DNA from: Rhyacophila brunnea
Taxonomy: Eukaryota; Arthropoda; Insecta; Trichoptera; Rhyacophilidae
Reading direction: 5' to 3'
Assembly: GCA_022495005.1 (NCBI GenBank)
Contig: JAGYXB010001100.1
Location: forward strand, 806,001 to 870,000
Length of the DNA stretch: 64,000 nucleotides
Shown: positions 22,851 through 33,054 of the stretch, piece by piece
Layout: every line of letters starts with the position of its first letter
Numbering within the stretch: the first letter of the stretch is position 1
Translations under genes and position numbers: made by a program
The notes under the pieces: generated by a model
Seen by the model: only the letters and a program-made list of their open reading frames with translations
Told to the model about the DNA's origin: nothing
The model's database searches: none

Positions 22851-23155
22851 TACTATGATTTGTTTTAGGCAGGGCTTAATGAATTTAAAAAAAACTAAAC
22901 AACACCATTGGTAATATGCATTCGTATGAATAATAAAGTGTGTACTTACTATTTTGTCGAATCGCCCATAACATACCTAAACTATTATGGTTTGGTTTAG
23001 GCAAGACTTAATTGATGTTTACAAAAATAACCATCACCATCTGTAAATTGTAGTCTTAGTTCAATAAAAACAAATACAAATGACTGACAAAGTTTAATTC
23101 GCACTATTTATGTCGGATAATAACAGCCTACCTCCACCCTTCGCCACTGGTGTTT

Positions 23156-24399
23156 ATGCATGTGATGTTTTCAATTTATGTATATTCAATATTATGTTAC
23201 ATTTGCAAACATTGTGTCTATTTCGTTGAATAAAAAAATAGTTTGTCACGTCTATCCATTAACCACAATATATAATAGTGAAATTTCGTATATTAATTTG
23301 TCAAACAACAACATCCATAATCATAATAGTATGATTTGAATGGTAATAAACCGCTTGTCACGTTTAAAATGTATGAAAAATGGGTGATATGTAAAAAAGG
23401 TAATAAATCCCCAACGCATATTAAAGGAATTTCAATTGACAGAGCAAGTGTTTGCAAAGCAAGAGAGAAACAGATAGAGGAAGAGAGGGTGGGTTATTTT
23501 AAACTTATATAATCTACAATCTTTTAAAACAATATTTATCTCGTATGTCATATTTTTTTGGATAAAATGGCGTTGTAGGACGCAAATAATTAACGATTGC
23601 GACCTGTTTTATGCTGTCAGGAGAATAACGACCTCATTATAAGAAAATTCATTTCAATCTTCAAAGTCAATTCTAGGATAGTTATTTTGGATTCAATTGT
23701 TATGATATTTTCACATTAACGTGGCGAGCCTTCACATACATAAGCTAACCCTATTTTTCTAAGATTCAATAATATATCAATCTATATCAGATATATTTAA
23801 TAATTTATCATATCCACGTATAATTTTGTTTCTATGTGCGCCTCTCTCTCGTGTGCACTTTTAATTTAAAGCCATGTAAATAAAGACAAAACACACTTGA
23901 GTGCATGGCAACCTTAGTCTTGGGTAACTACTCCTGAGACATTCCCATTATCCCATTCATAAAAAATACAGATGCTGTACAGCCAAACGTAGGATCCCGT
24001 ACTACACTTTAATTATTGAGAGCGATTATGAACGGCTGTGGTGCAGGCAGATGTGGTTTGGTGGGTCCATTAACTTCAATACCCATATATTGCGATATTA
24101 AAAAGTTATATCATCTGTACCTGTCACTAAATCTGTTTTTGTAGAGCTTTTTTGGTAAGAAATAAATATCGATAGCCCCAAGCTCATTTTTCAGTTACAT
24201 ATTTTTATTTATTTGCAAATACTTCTACTTTAAAATAAAAATATATTCTCATAGCATTTTTGAATGAAAGATTCTGTTACACTTTCTCGATTCATTAAAG
24301 ATAATCAATGTTTTGTTAACTCAATGTTAAAACCTTTAAAGTCAAATGTCCACTGATTTCTTTAAAATATCATTTTCAGAATACCATCTCCATGTTTGT
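23156..24399. other. AT-rich non-coding DNA
   Basis: No gene or element identified. Confidence 0.4.
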
Positions 24400-24560
24400 G
24401 TCAGATGAGAGAGCCTCTCTGCCACGTGTCATCATGACGTAGCGTTTCGTTTCGAGAGGTGGGGGTATATCCGGCACGCGCCTGCGCAGCGGGTGCCACC
24501 TTGCGGCGGCGCGCTCAACAAAAAAACCGGATGTGAGGTGATTTAGTTAGCCGTACAAAG
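24400..24560. promoter_or_regulatory. CpG-rich promoter-like island
   Basis: A compact GC/CpG-rich block in very AT-rich DNA. It contains a CRE-like TGACGTA near 24435, an NRF1/Ewg-like GCGCCTGCGCAG near 24479-24490, a run of GCGGCGGCGCGC near 24504, and an ETS-like ACCGGATGT near 24526. Clusters of such motifs are typical of TATA-less promoters of broadly expressed genes. No coding start follows on either strand within the next kilobase, so any gene would begin with a non-coding first exon. Strand is undetermined. Confidence 0.35.
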
Positions 24561-25550
24561 CGGTGTTCGGAAAATTACACTAATTTGCGATTATATTACT
24601 ATTTCGTGATTTTACGGACAATCAACTTGAATATAAGGAAGTTGATGTTATGGAACATCCCATAACTGTTGATTTTTGCAACGGAATATACATTTAATTA
24701 ATATTTTACGGAATTCAATATACTGATGTTATATTAATTATGATAACTTGGTTTGTGACTAAAAATTAATGGAAAGTATTAATCACTTGTGACTACTTTA
24801 AACGTGTCTGGATTACGCGTACAGATCCAGAAGTATTTTTAAAAAGTATTTCATATTTGCGATAAATTATTTCAGGGACAATGCTTAGATAATAAGAATT
24901 AAAAGTCCCTCCTTTGTTTTGCGGAAGAATGCAGAAACCAAGAAGTAATTAAATGAATGCAAAACACGTGGACTTCATTGTTCTTCATCTGTAGCCAATT
25001 TTATTATCATCTGGGTAGTCTATTTTTCGAATATATATTTTTATTCAAATAATAAATTTATGTATATTTTTTGTTATTTAAAAAAAACTAATGTTGTCAA
25101 TTATACATGATTTTAAGAATTTAAGCCTATGCACAAAATTTTTGGTTTTTTACATTTCCGTTTAATAATAAGTATAGGTTATATTATAAAGCATACAATT
25201 AGGTATATTTATATATATATATATTAAGTTACTTCATTTTCTCTGGTAACCACTTTAAGGCAGACATAAGATATAATAGAATGGAACTGATCCAGACTCC
25301 TGCAATTGAGAGTAGTCACAAGAAAAAACTGAAAAGTCATCATGCATTATTAAATTTATTACAATTGAATAGCATCAATTAAAATTCAATTTTATATAAT
25401 CCATATTTATGTATATACTGCTTTCCTTACATATTGTTTCAACTAATTCGAGTAAAGTTATAGTGAGTTAAGTCAATAAATGCATATTCATAATTTAAAA
25501 TTTACTTAGTTATTACTTATTTACACTAGTTCATGCATTGGGCATATTAG
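24561..25550. other. AT-rich non-coding DNA
   Basis: Includes a short (TA)n run near 25208-25226. Nothing else identified. Confidence 0.4.
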
Positions 25551-25690
25551 ATAGTAGCGCTCCGGTGGTGTTTTTTGCAACTAAACCAAATGTGTCAAAT
25601 ACTCATGCTTTGTCAAAATAGATAGTGGCGCTCCGATGGTATTTTTTGCAACTAATCAAACTTACCAAATGTGTGAAATGTCATTGATTA
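25551..25690 (+). repeat. Tandem duplication, ~70 bp unit x2
   Basis: Two consecutive copies of a unit containing GATAGTAGCGCTCCGGTGGT (first) or GATAGTGGCGCTCCGATGGT (second), then TTTTTTGCAACTAA and CCAAATGTGT. Confidence 0.75.
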
Positions 25691-26239
25691 TATAAAAATA
25701 TACCAATCAATAACTACAATGACGTTCATATCCATTTACTATGCCCAAAAAAAATCTAGAACTATAATAATATATGATAACGGAAGAATTTTTTCGTGCT
25801 TGGGTATCAGGCAATGGTCGATTGTTTGTTTATGATAGTTTGTTGACAGTTGTTAGCTAACCTCAAAATGGAAATTCAGTTGAGTTCAGAAATACAAAGC
25901 CTAACCTAACTTAACCCAATAATAATAATATTATATCATATCCAATTATAAGTAATGAAACCATCCGTATTGAATTTACTTTTTCTACTGTCATGTTGAC
26001 AGTTTAAGAATTCCATACCCTGCCGAATTCATGCACTTGGCAGATAATTTGCCCAATTCATGAATAAGGCAACGGGCTTGCATTTTTTCATTCATTATGC
26101 AAAATTTTGCCGATTTCATGTAATACGCAATTTCACACATTTGGTGTAACATGTACATGCGTAATGCGATCCAACTATGAAATAAAATAAATTGAAGTCG
26201 GTTTACGTGTAGTTAGGAGGGAACCACGCTAATTTTCAT
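25691..26239. other. AT-rich non-coding DNA
   Basis: A short CCTAACCTAAC at about 25897-25908; otherwise nothing identified. Confidence 0.4.
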
Positions 26240-26395
26240 AGCCGATTTTGACAAAATTCATGAATATAAGAAGAAAAACCTAACCTAACCTAACTTGAAC
26301 TAACCTAACCTAACTAACTTGACAAATAATCCAGTATACTGGCTATTTTAAAAAATTGTTTGCCGCTGGCTTCCTGTAAACCGACAAGAGCCAAA
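26240..26395. repeat. Element H core, copy 2, with (CCTAA)n
   Basis: Matches 10965-11120: TTTCATAGCCGATTTTG, a (CCTAA)n run at about 26278-26325, then ACAAATAATCCAGTATAC and GCTGGCTTCCTGTAAA. TTAGG is the ancestral insect telomere repeat, but the run is short, interrupted and internal to a repeat, so it is not a telomere. Confidence 0.65.
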
Positions 26396-26559
26396 AATTA
26401 TAATACATTTTTAATTCAACAACTAATTACATCATGAAATTTTAATCGTTATTTTTAATAACCTGCCCGCTTTGTTCCTAATAATAACAAGATATTTCTA
26501 TCCTGGAGTAGCGTAGGTATATAAAAAAAATAACAAACTCCAAACAGTTTATAAAAAAA

Positions 26560-26760
26560 CGATGCATTCGCTTTCAGGTAGTCAGTTGCTTTAAATGTCT
26601 GTTCCCGAAAATCGAAAGGGCGATTGGTTTTTTTTTGTTGACCCGCGATGCAAAAAATCTCACCCCACCTTGAGAGTCTCGGTCGCCGTCCCTGGCGGTT
26701 TATTAACACGTAAAAAAGAGGGGTTAACGTACCCTCAATCTTCAGTAATCTCAAACTGTT
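26560..26760. other. GC-richer patch, unassigned
   Basis: More balanced composition with frames open on both strands (plus 26595-26828, minus 26455-26754). Neither translation resembles a family I know, and no splice sites frame it. It may be an unrecognised repeat. Confidence 0.3.
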
Positions 26761-27329
26761 GTAAATTTATTTCCCCACCTAAGTTTCTTTCCTTGATGGC
26801 TTTATGGATACCTCGCATTTACTATTAAGGTTTATTTAAGACACGCAAACTACTTTATCTTAATATGCTAAATCAAAAGAAAATCATGCCCGCTTAGAAA
26901 AATGTATTATTGATAACAATCCGTCTAACTGTTATAGTATTACTGATTTGGATTCGGCAAAGATCTATCTAAACGTTTTGTAAAAACCGTGGAAAATTCT
27001 TTGTACCGCAAGGTGGCGGTAATTTTGAAAATTAGAACTGTTTTCTCCAAATTACAATATACTCGTATATCCGCATTTTTTTATAGTTTTCCCATGAAAA
27101 TTTTTGCATAGGATTACGTTTCAGTTTGTGAAATCTCAAAATTCATCTTCATTTTTACACCTTGAACATATTATGATTATGATTATGAAGCCACCGTTAA
27201 AGTACTTATATTGGATGCTCGCTTATTAATATCAAAGCGAGGCATACCACGCCACAGTAGTTCTACTGAAGGTATCTGGCGACATAATAATATGAAGTTT
27301 GTTAAAAATATTTTTTAAATAATTTATAT
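26761..27329. other. AT-rich non-coding DNA
   Basis: Nothing identified. Confidence 0.4.
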
Positions 27330-27690
27330 TTAATGGCATGGATAGGTGTATGTTGGGAATCACGCGAAAGGACCATAAGATAAACGAATGGGTTGGGAAG
27401 CAGACAGGAGTACGCGATGTAATAGACGTTGCCAAACAGCTGAAATGAAAATGGGTGGGGCACATTGCTCGCCGAAAAGACGGCCGCTGGACAAATGCCA
27501 TCATCGAATGGTACCCAAGGGGCACGAAACGGCCACAAGGTTGCCCTAAAAGCCGCTGGATTGACGAACTGATAAAGTTCGGTGGAAACACGTGGCAGCG
27601 AACGACACAGGACCGAGAGATTTGGAAGAAGCTTGGAGAGGCCTTCATCCAGCAGTGTTTTGACCCTGGCTGATGATGATGATGAATAAT
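27330..27690 (+). pseudogene. LINE RT C-terminal tail (family L2, RTE-like), copy 2
   Basis: Best preserved L2 tail. It starts near a block equivalent to MDRCMLGITRKDHKINEWVG, has an in-frame stop just before KWVGHIARRKDGRWTN, and continues with RGTKRPQGCPKSRWIDELIK, FGGNTWQRTTQDREIWKKLG and EAFIQQCFDPG to a stop at 27671-27673. A TGATGATGATGA tail follows, as at 12870. The long minus-strand frames over it (27232-27648, 27302-27736) are shadows. Confidence 0.85.
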
Positions 27691-28313
27691 TAATCAATAC
27701 ATAGTTTTTTAAAACAACGAAGAGAAAAATAATCATTTTTCAATACAATAAATTCGTTGAACATCATCTTATTAGTGTTATTTTTTTTGTATACCTATCA
27801 TTAAGTATTATTTTCAAAGTATATTCAGAGATTTTTGAATAATTCATAGTTTTAATGTACCTACTAATTTTATATTTGATTTCTCTAAAAAAAAAGTTTT
27901 AATTTTGAAATCTGTTTTAGTTATATCGAATCAGCGTTCTTTATTATGACCATACCGAAATATTGATAACGTTAACAAGTTTAACGGAAATTTATAATGG
28001 AATTATTCTATAATGGGTACGGCAAAAGCGATTCGCAGTTATATTCGAAATGTTTGCTAGCTTTGAAAGGTACCTATACCAATACACCTGAGAATCGCAT
28101 ATGGTGGCACTGTATGATTTTTTTTACTTAGAATGATCGGCAATATTGTATTAGTTTTTGTTATTTATTACATCTATTAAATTTTTCTTCTATTTTTTTG
28201 TCTTTCCCATGAGCACTCTTAACTTAAAGTCAGGCCATAAACGAAAGATTGAGGATCAATAGGAGTAAAGACAGCAAAGAAAGATCTTCATCTGGGAAAA
28301 TATCGAAATATAC
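27691..28313. other. AT-rich non-coding DNA
   Basis: Nothing identified. Confidence 0.4.
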
Positions 28314-28684
28314 TTAAGACGGTACTTCAGTGAAACGGCAAATAATTTTCAACTATAGGTGCGACGAAATTTTGGATTCACTGGCAATCGGAGAGCGAAC
28401 GTCAAGCTGTGAATACGTCAATTTGTTTCGTGATGGTGATGGGGGTATAAATTCTTAAATCGTGTAAAGATGACTAAAAAACGTTACCCATTTACTTGAA
28501 AAAGAAAACATGTCAATGAATATATTATTATTGTTACTAATAGAACAATAAACAGAACATTAAATGGACGCATTTTGGATTTATATGACAAATTATATTT
28601 CTTTCGGAACGCGCATTTGCACAATCCGCGCATCGCCTAGTCACGATCTTTTTAGACCATGTCTCAACTGAGGTATAGCCTTAA
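28314..28684 (+). mobile_element. TTAA-flanked MITE (family A), copy 3
   Basis: TTAA at 28314-28317 and 28681-28684; ends GACGGTACTTCAGTG and the inverse of GGCTATACCTCAGTT. At 371 bp it is a full-length copy and the clearest example of the family's terminal structure. Confidence 0.85.
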
Positions 28685-29911
28685 GTAAAGGTGATAAAAT
28701 ATTTAAAACATAATATAACAGAGGCTGATACCAATACGATTGATAATTTTAATTATCTATTAAAGTATATACGTTACATTTGAGAAACTTTCTAATATCT
28801 GGCATTGCAGTCTTCCCCTGATATATATCAGAACTGTAAAGGACCTGGAGAGGGGTTGAATGCATGGACGGGGGTTAATCTTAACTGAAGGTTTGACGGT
28901 AAAAAAAAACAACAACCTTTATCAAACGACAGCAGGTGAGCCAGGGACGGTGCAAATTAAAAGCGATACTTTATCGTCATCTTATAGATAAAATATATAA
29001 TAAATTCTAGTTATATACGATAATATTTTATAGAAAACCGAATACTTCTAAACTTACTTGTATAAATTCGTAATACATAATAAACAATAATAGACATTCA
29101 TAAAACACACTCACTGATAAGGCAGGAATCTTAGTTTACTTTATACCTATCCGTCATTTATGATGTTTTTTATTCACCCACATGATACTCGTATGTCAAC
29201 ATTTTAGTTAAAATATTTTATTTTTATTTTCACATTTCATGTCCATCTACTTATCTTAAAGCTCCACTGTGAATTAATGATAATGTTATTTTTTTTTAAA
29301 TTATTTTATTATATATTTAATATAAATACTTAATCCAATTTTTCAAACAACGATAGACAATATTTAAATGAATAAGTATGATAAAAAGATACTAAAAACG
29401 TAATATAAGCATAATATTAAACTCATAATAATAATAGATTCAACCATACAACCTTACCTTACAAGAATTGCCTACATAAAATTTTTGAATTCATGATTTC
29501 TTGACGAAATTGGCAATGAAAATTGCCGCTGTTCCCCCTGGTTTCCAGTAAACAGACTTATACCTAATTTTCATATAAAATAGCATTATAAGAAAGACTA
29601 AAATTATCTGAATGCGTAATTGTGGGAATACTGGGGTTTCACAGTTTATTAACAATTAAAAGGATTTGGGTAAGAGACGCCAATGGAGTTCTTTGAAATG
29701 ACGGCTCGCGGCTGGCACGCGCCCTCTCTTCCTTCCTGATTGTGCCGGCAGATGTGACTCCCTCTCCGCAGAAGCCTCGCGCACCCTCCTACCCGCACCA
29801 CATGCCTCTTATTAATACGCATTTTTTCTCATACTTCATTCGCTTCTTTTTAGTTTTTACCTGTTGCCGTAACACACTCGACACTGGTGAGGTGACCATA
29901 ATATTTTTTGA
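28685..29911. other. AT-rich non-coding DNA
   Basis: A weak relative of the element H core may lie at 29480-29580. A GC-richer patch at 29690-29815 is open in frame from 29742, but the frame runs into the SINE and is not credible. Confidence 0.35.
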
Positions 29912-30197
29912 AGTTATACTTCTTTTGGCGCGTTTGGGAAACCAGATCAGAGTGTATTTTTGGCGTGTGACATGTAACACATAATTTATTTTTTTGGATT
30001 CGATTCGAACCACCGATTGTTCGGTTATCAGCCGAACGCACTACCTTTTCGCTACAGTATAATAATGCAATCGTGACGATTATACAGTACAATATTATAG
30101 TTTAGAATTATTCCGTTGCCTAGGCAGCGAATTTATTATTGTCGGCCATTTGCAATTCCTTACATAAACAATTAAACGTCGAAGTGACAGTTGGTAC
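29912..30197 (-). repeat. SINE family 2, copy 2
   Basis: Matches 14231-14542. The minus strand has the tRNA-like head with GGTGGTTCGAATC (B box, near 30000-30012) and GTAGCGAAAAGGTAGTGC (A-box side, near 30037-30054). The three minus-strand frames crossing it are incidental. Confidence 0.75.
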
Positions 30198-30213
30198 ACG
30201 AGACAGAGCGGTA

Positions 30214-30381
30214 ATGTTGAGGATTTTACAAAAAAAAATGTATTCTGGTGCGCTCCGGTCATTTCGAGCGCTGCATCTCAGTTTAAGCCGCCAGAGCCTT
30301 TTTATTTCTAGTGTTTCGACGAAGAGCTTCTTGAATGGTTGGGTGTTTTCCATTATTGAGATAATATATTCTGCACCATAG
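30214..30381 (+). CDS. Doubtful ORF with a presequence-like N-terminus (55 aa)
   Basis: From the Met at 30214 the product begins MLRILQKKMYSGALRSFRAL and stays rich in Arg, Ser and Leu without acidic residues for about 40 residues, like a mitochondrial targeting peptide. It then turns hydrophobic (WVFSIIEIIYSA) and stops. It directly follows SINE 2. It may be a first exon, a retrocopy fragment or chance; no strong splice donor was seen. The minus-strand frame over the same bases (30120-30353) is equally open. Confidence 0.15.
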   Translation: MLRILQKKMYSGALRSFRALHLSLSRQSLFISSVSTKSFLNGWVFSIIEIIYSAP

Positions 30382-30894
30382 CGTCGCCAAATGGCGAAGA
30401 AGATTATTTAGGCTTGATTTTGAATTTTAAATCCTGATGGGGTAAATAAATAAATAAATAATTAATTAATATTATACATGTGTAAACTGTCAAGGTATTC
30501 TTGATTCGGGGGCCTACTATAATATAAGTATCATATGAGAATTCGTGGGTTAAGATGAGGTGTGGATAGTTAGGTAGATATAATGTTATTTTGTCACGCA
30601 TGTATCAAGATCCAAAACACACTTAAAAACTCAAACATATAAAACTTATCTATTAAAAATAGCTGGTTAGGCCATTTATGTTGCCATTCCACTCCTTATC
30701 TCCTCGCCCAATTCCTTATCCCCAGTGTTATTGTCACCAGATAATCAATAAGCAATTACGGGTGATGAGAGACGGTCTTACAAAGAACATTCAGTTGCAT
30801 CTCGATAGCGGACGCGTGCGGACTTCTAATAGCTTTCCGTCGCTTAAGTGATTGACTTAATAGATACAGACTTATTCATAATCTATCATCATCA
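30382..30894. other. Non-coding DNA
   Basis: Contains a short (AAAT)n run near 30445-30460. Nothing else identified. Confidence 0.4.
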
Positions 30895-31200
30895 TTCATA
30901 CACCCTCACAAAGTGCGTAAGTGTGCGAACCGGGTGACCCAATACAACCATACCGCGCGAGCGAAAGTTGAAACCAGACCACGGAGCCATCATACATCAT
31001 CACAAAGATCAGTGTCTGCCACTCTGTTCCATCGCCCCCACCCCTATATCCGACTTCCTCACCTTCCCTTAAAATAATTACAGTCCACTTAAAAAGCTCC
31101 ACCTTGAAATCCACAGGAAAAACTTTGAAATGAATAAAATTCGAACACACGTCTTTTGCTACCTAGGGGAAAGTGCTGACTACTAAGCTACCAATCAAAA
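30895..31200 (-). repeat. Possible SINE family 3 with tRNA-like head
   Basis: On the minus strand 31195-31130 holds an A-box-like GGTAGCTTAGTAG and a B-box-like GTGTTCGAATT about 40 bases apart. The GC-richer body down to 30895 could be the SINE tail. No second copy is present in the window to confirm the boundaries. Confidence 0.4.
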
Positions 31201-31836
31201 TATCTTTTGCATATAGGATACAGGAAGATATTTAAAATTCCGTCTGTATATAAGAAAAAAGATAAAAGTAAGATAACAATCTTTATCTACTATTTTGGAT
31301 TTATAGAGGAGTCCTGATTACACCAAATTTTGTTGTGTTGTTATATATATTTTTTATATAATACTAGTTTATATTAAAATTATTGAATGGTAACCCCACA
31401 AATAACACATGTGGCGTGGATGCACTGAATGCATTTCGATTTGATCAGATTGTTGGTGCAACGCTGCACTGGTGCAATTCTACGGTGCATTTTTTTACGT
31501 GTGTGCTTTAAAGTCATCGTAAAGCAGCCTGTGGCTTGATGGATAACAATTATTATTTTATCAAGTCAATGGTTCCGGAATCAAAAGGGCAGACTATAAT
31601 AACTAACTTATAAGTTCATCAACGGTCGAATGCAATTTTAAGTTGGATATATTAATTCGTATTTTATGAGAAGCTACTAGGTTTATATTAAAATAGTAAT
31701 TATTTTTTTTTTTGCTGGTTTTAAAATGATATATAGTTTTTTTATTGAATTAATACATTTAATTATTATCAAAGCTGAAACTGTTGTAAAAATTAATAAT
31801 AAACATTCTAATAATCTAATGCAAAAAAAACATAAT
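31201..31836. other. AT-rich non-coding DNA
   Basis: Nothing identified. Confidence 0.4.
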
Positions 31837-32850
31837 ATAGTACCTACGTATGCGTCGTCGCGCTTGCAAAATCCGCTATGTAATAAAACACAACTTTTCA
31901 GGAGAAGGAAAAAACTGATTTACTCAACAATGCCTCACGTTTTTAACAAAGCAAATAAACTGAAAATTAGATAATTACTTCGGATTCAGTATAAATGACA
32001 TTTTATAATACAATATTTAACACTTTAGTGGTAATAATTTTTTTGTGGGTAAAAGGCACATTTGGGCTTGTTTTATTTGGGTCTTTAAATCCGTTTTGTG
32101 GTTGAGGCAGCACATAGCGGATTTAAATTAACGCGTATTTTAGACATAGCGGATTTTGCCCCGGGTAAAAAATGATAATTGCATACTTTAATGATATTAA
32201 TTCTATGCGTAAAACATCTTCAACTAAGCCAATAGTCTGTATTGAACAAACCTTTATCTTCCCAGCCAAAATTTGACATATAAATAAGTAATAATTATCG
32301 AGTGAAGGGGAAATAAAAATATCCAGAGTAGGATGGATAAATAATTAAACAATTTTATTATAGCACATCAAGAAAGTTACATTAGATTGTATGTTGTATA
32401 ACAAACAGTTGTATAACCTACCTACTTACCGGGCTTTAAAAATTAACACTCTTCTTTAAGTAAACACAAATGATTGTGCAATATAATGTAACACTTTTTT
32501 ATTGCTTAAATATTATTTGTCAACAAATGTAAATAATCCGCTATGTGCACTAGCGCTGGTAGTAAAAGGCGCATTCTGAGGCAAAGGTCAGGTTAACAGG
32601 CGCAATTAATAGTAACTTTTTTTAACTTTAAAATGCGATATGTGACCGGAATATTTATATCGTATTTTGCAAGCCATTTTTAAGTGAAAATACATAGCTT
32701 ATTTTGCATTTTTCTAAACTAGCGTTGATATTAGAAAACGGGTTTTACAGGCCCATCCGTCGCGTCTCGTTCTATCACAGCGTAAAAATGTAAAAACGCA
32801 AAAAAAATGTTTGTCGGATTTTGCAGGCGCAACGACGAATGTCGGTATAT
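31837..32850. mobile_element. ~1 kb TIR element with repeated subterminal motifs
   Basis: The two ends are imperfect inverted repeats of about 40 bases that share CGTCG, a GCGC-TGCAAAATCCG block and a following AT-rich stretch. The motif ACATAGCGGATTT or its inverse recurs inside at about 31868-31882, 32115-32128, 32141-32156 and 32532-32546. Repeated subterminal transposase-binding motifs are known for CACTA/CMC elements among others. No transposase frame is present, and no clear target duplication was found. Confidence 0.5.
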
Positions 32851-33054
32851 ATTCGTCATACTAAATAGTACTACATGTAAAGAATTTACAACAAATAGAT
32901 TTTGCATTGCCTTAAAAAATACATCCAATAAACTAAATACCTAGGTATTAATACATTATTGTGGTCATTAGAAAAACAGAGTAATTTTTAATGCAAAAAT
33001 GAAACCCAGGCAAGGACCGCGCGTACAATGACACGGAAACAAATAAAATTCTTA

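Larger units (their letters stand above)
21751..23147. mobile_element. hAT-like element K with nested inverted-repeat insertion
   Basis: The right end (ACCCTTCGCCACTG, to 23147) and internal blocks such as TACAATTTACAGATGGTGTT and ACTCGTCTATCTATAAAATA match the element K copies at 49961 and 58756. The first ~50 bases of the left end are missing. GTGTTTAT occurs both at 21743-21750 and at 23148-23155, which may be the original 8 bp target duplication. An 873 bp insert at 21978-22850 splits it. Confidence 0.65.

Noticed and set aside
26278..26325. Telomere or interstitial telomeric site from (CCTAA)n
   Set aside because: The run is short, interrupted, and lies within a dispersed repeat with the same flanks as 10.98 kb.
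27232..27736. Two long minus-strand frames (138 and 144 codons)
   Set aside because: They are antisense shadows of the plus-strand LINE L2 tail, which has the recognisable GHIARR...RWIDELIKF...FIQQ blocks.
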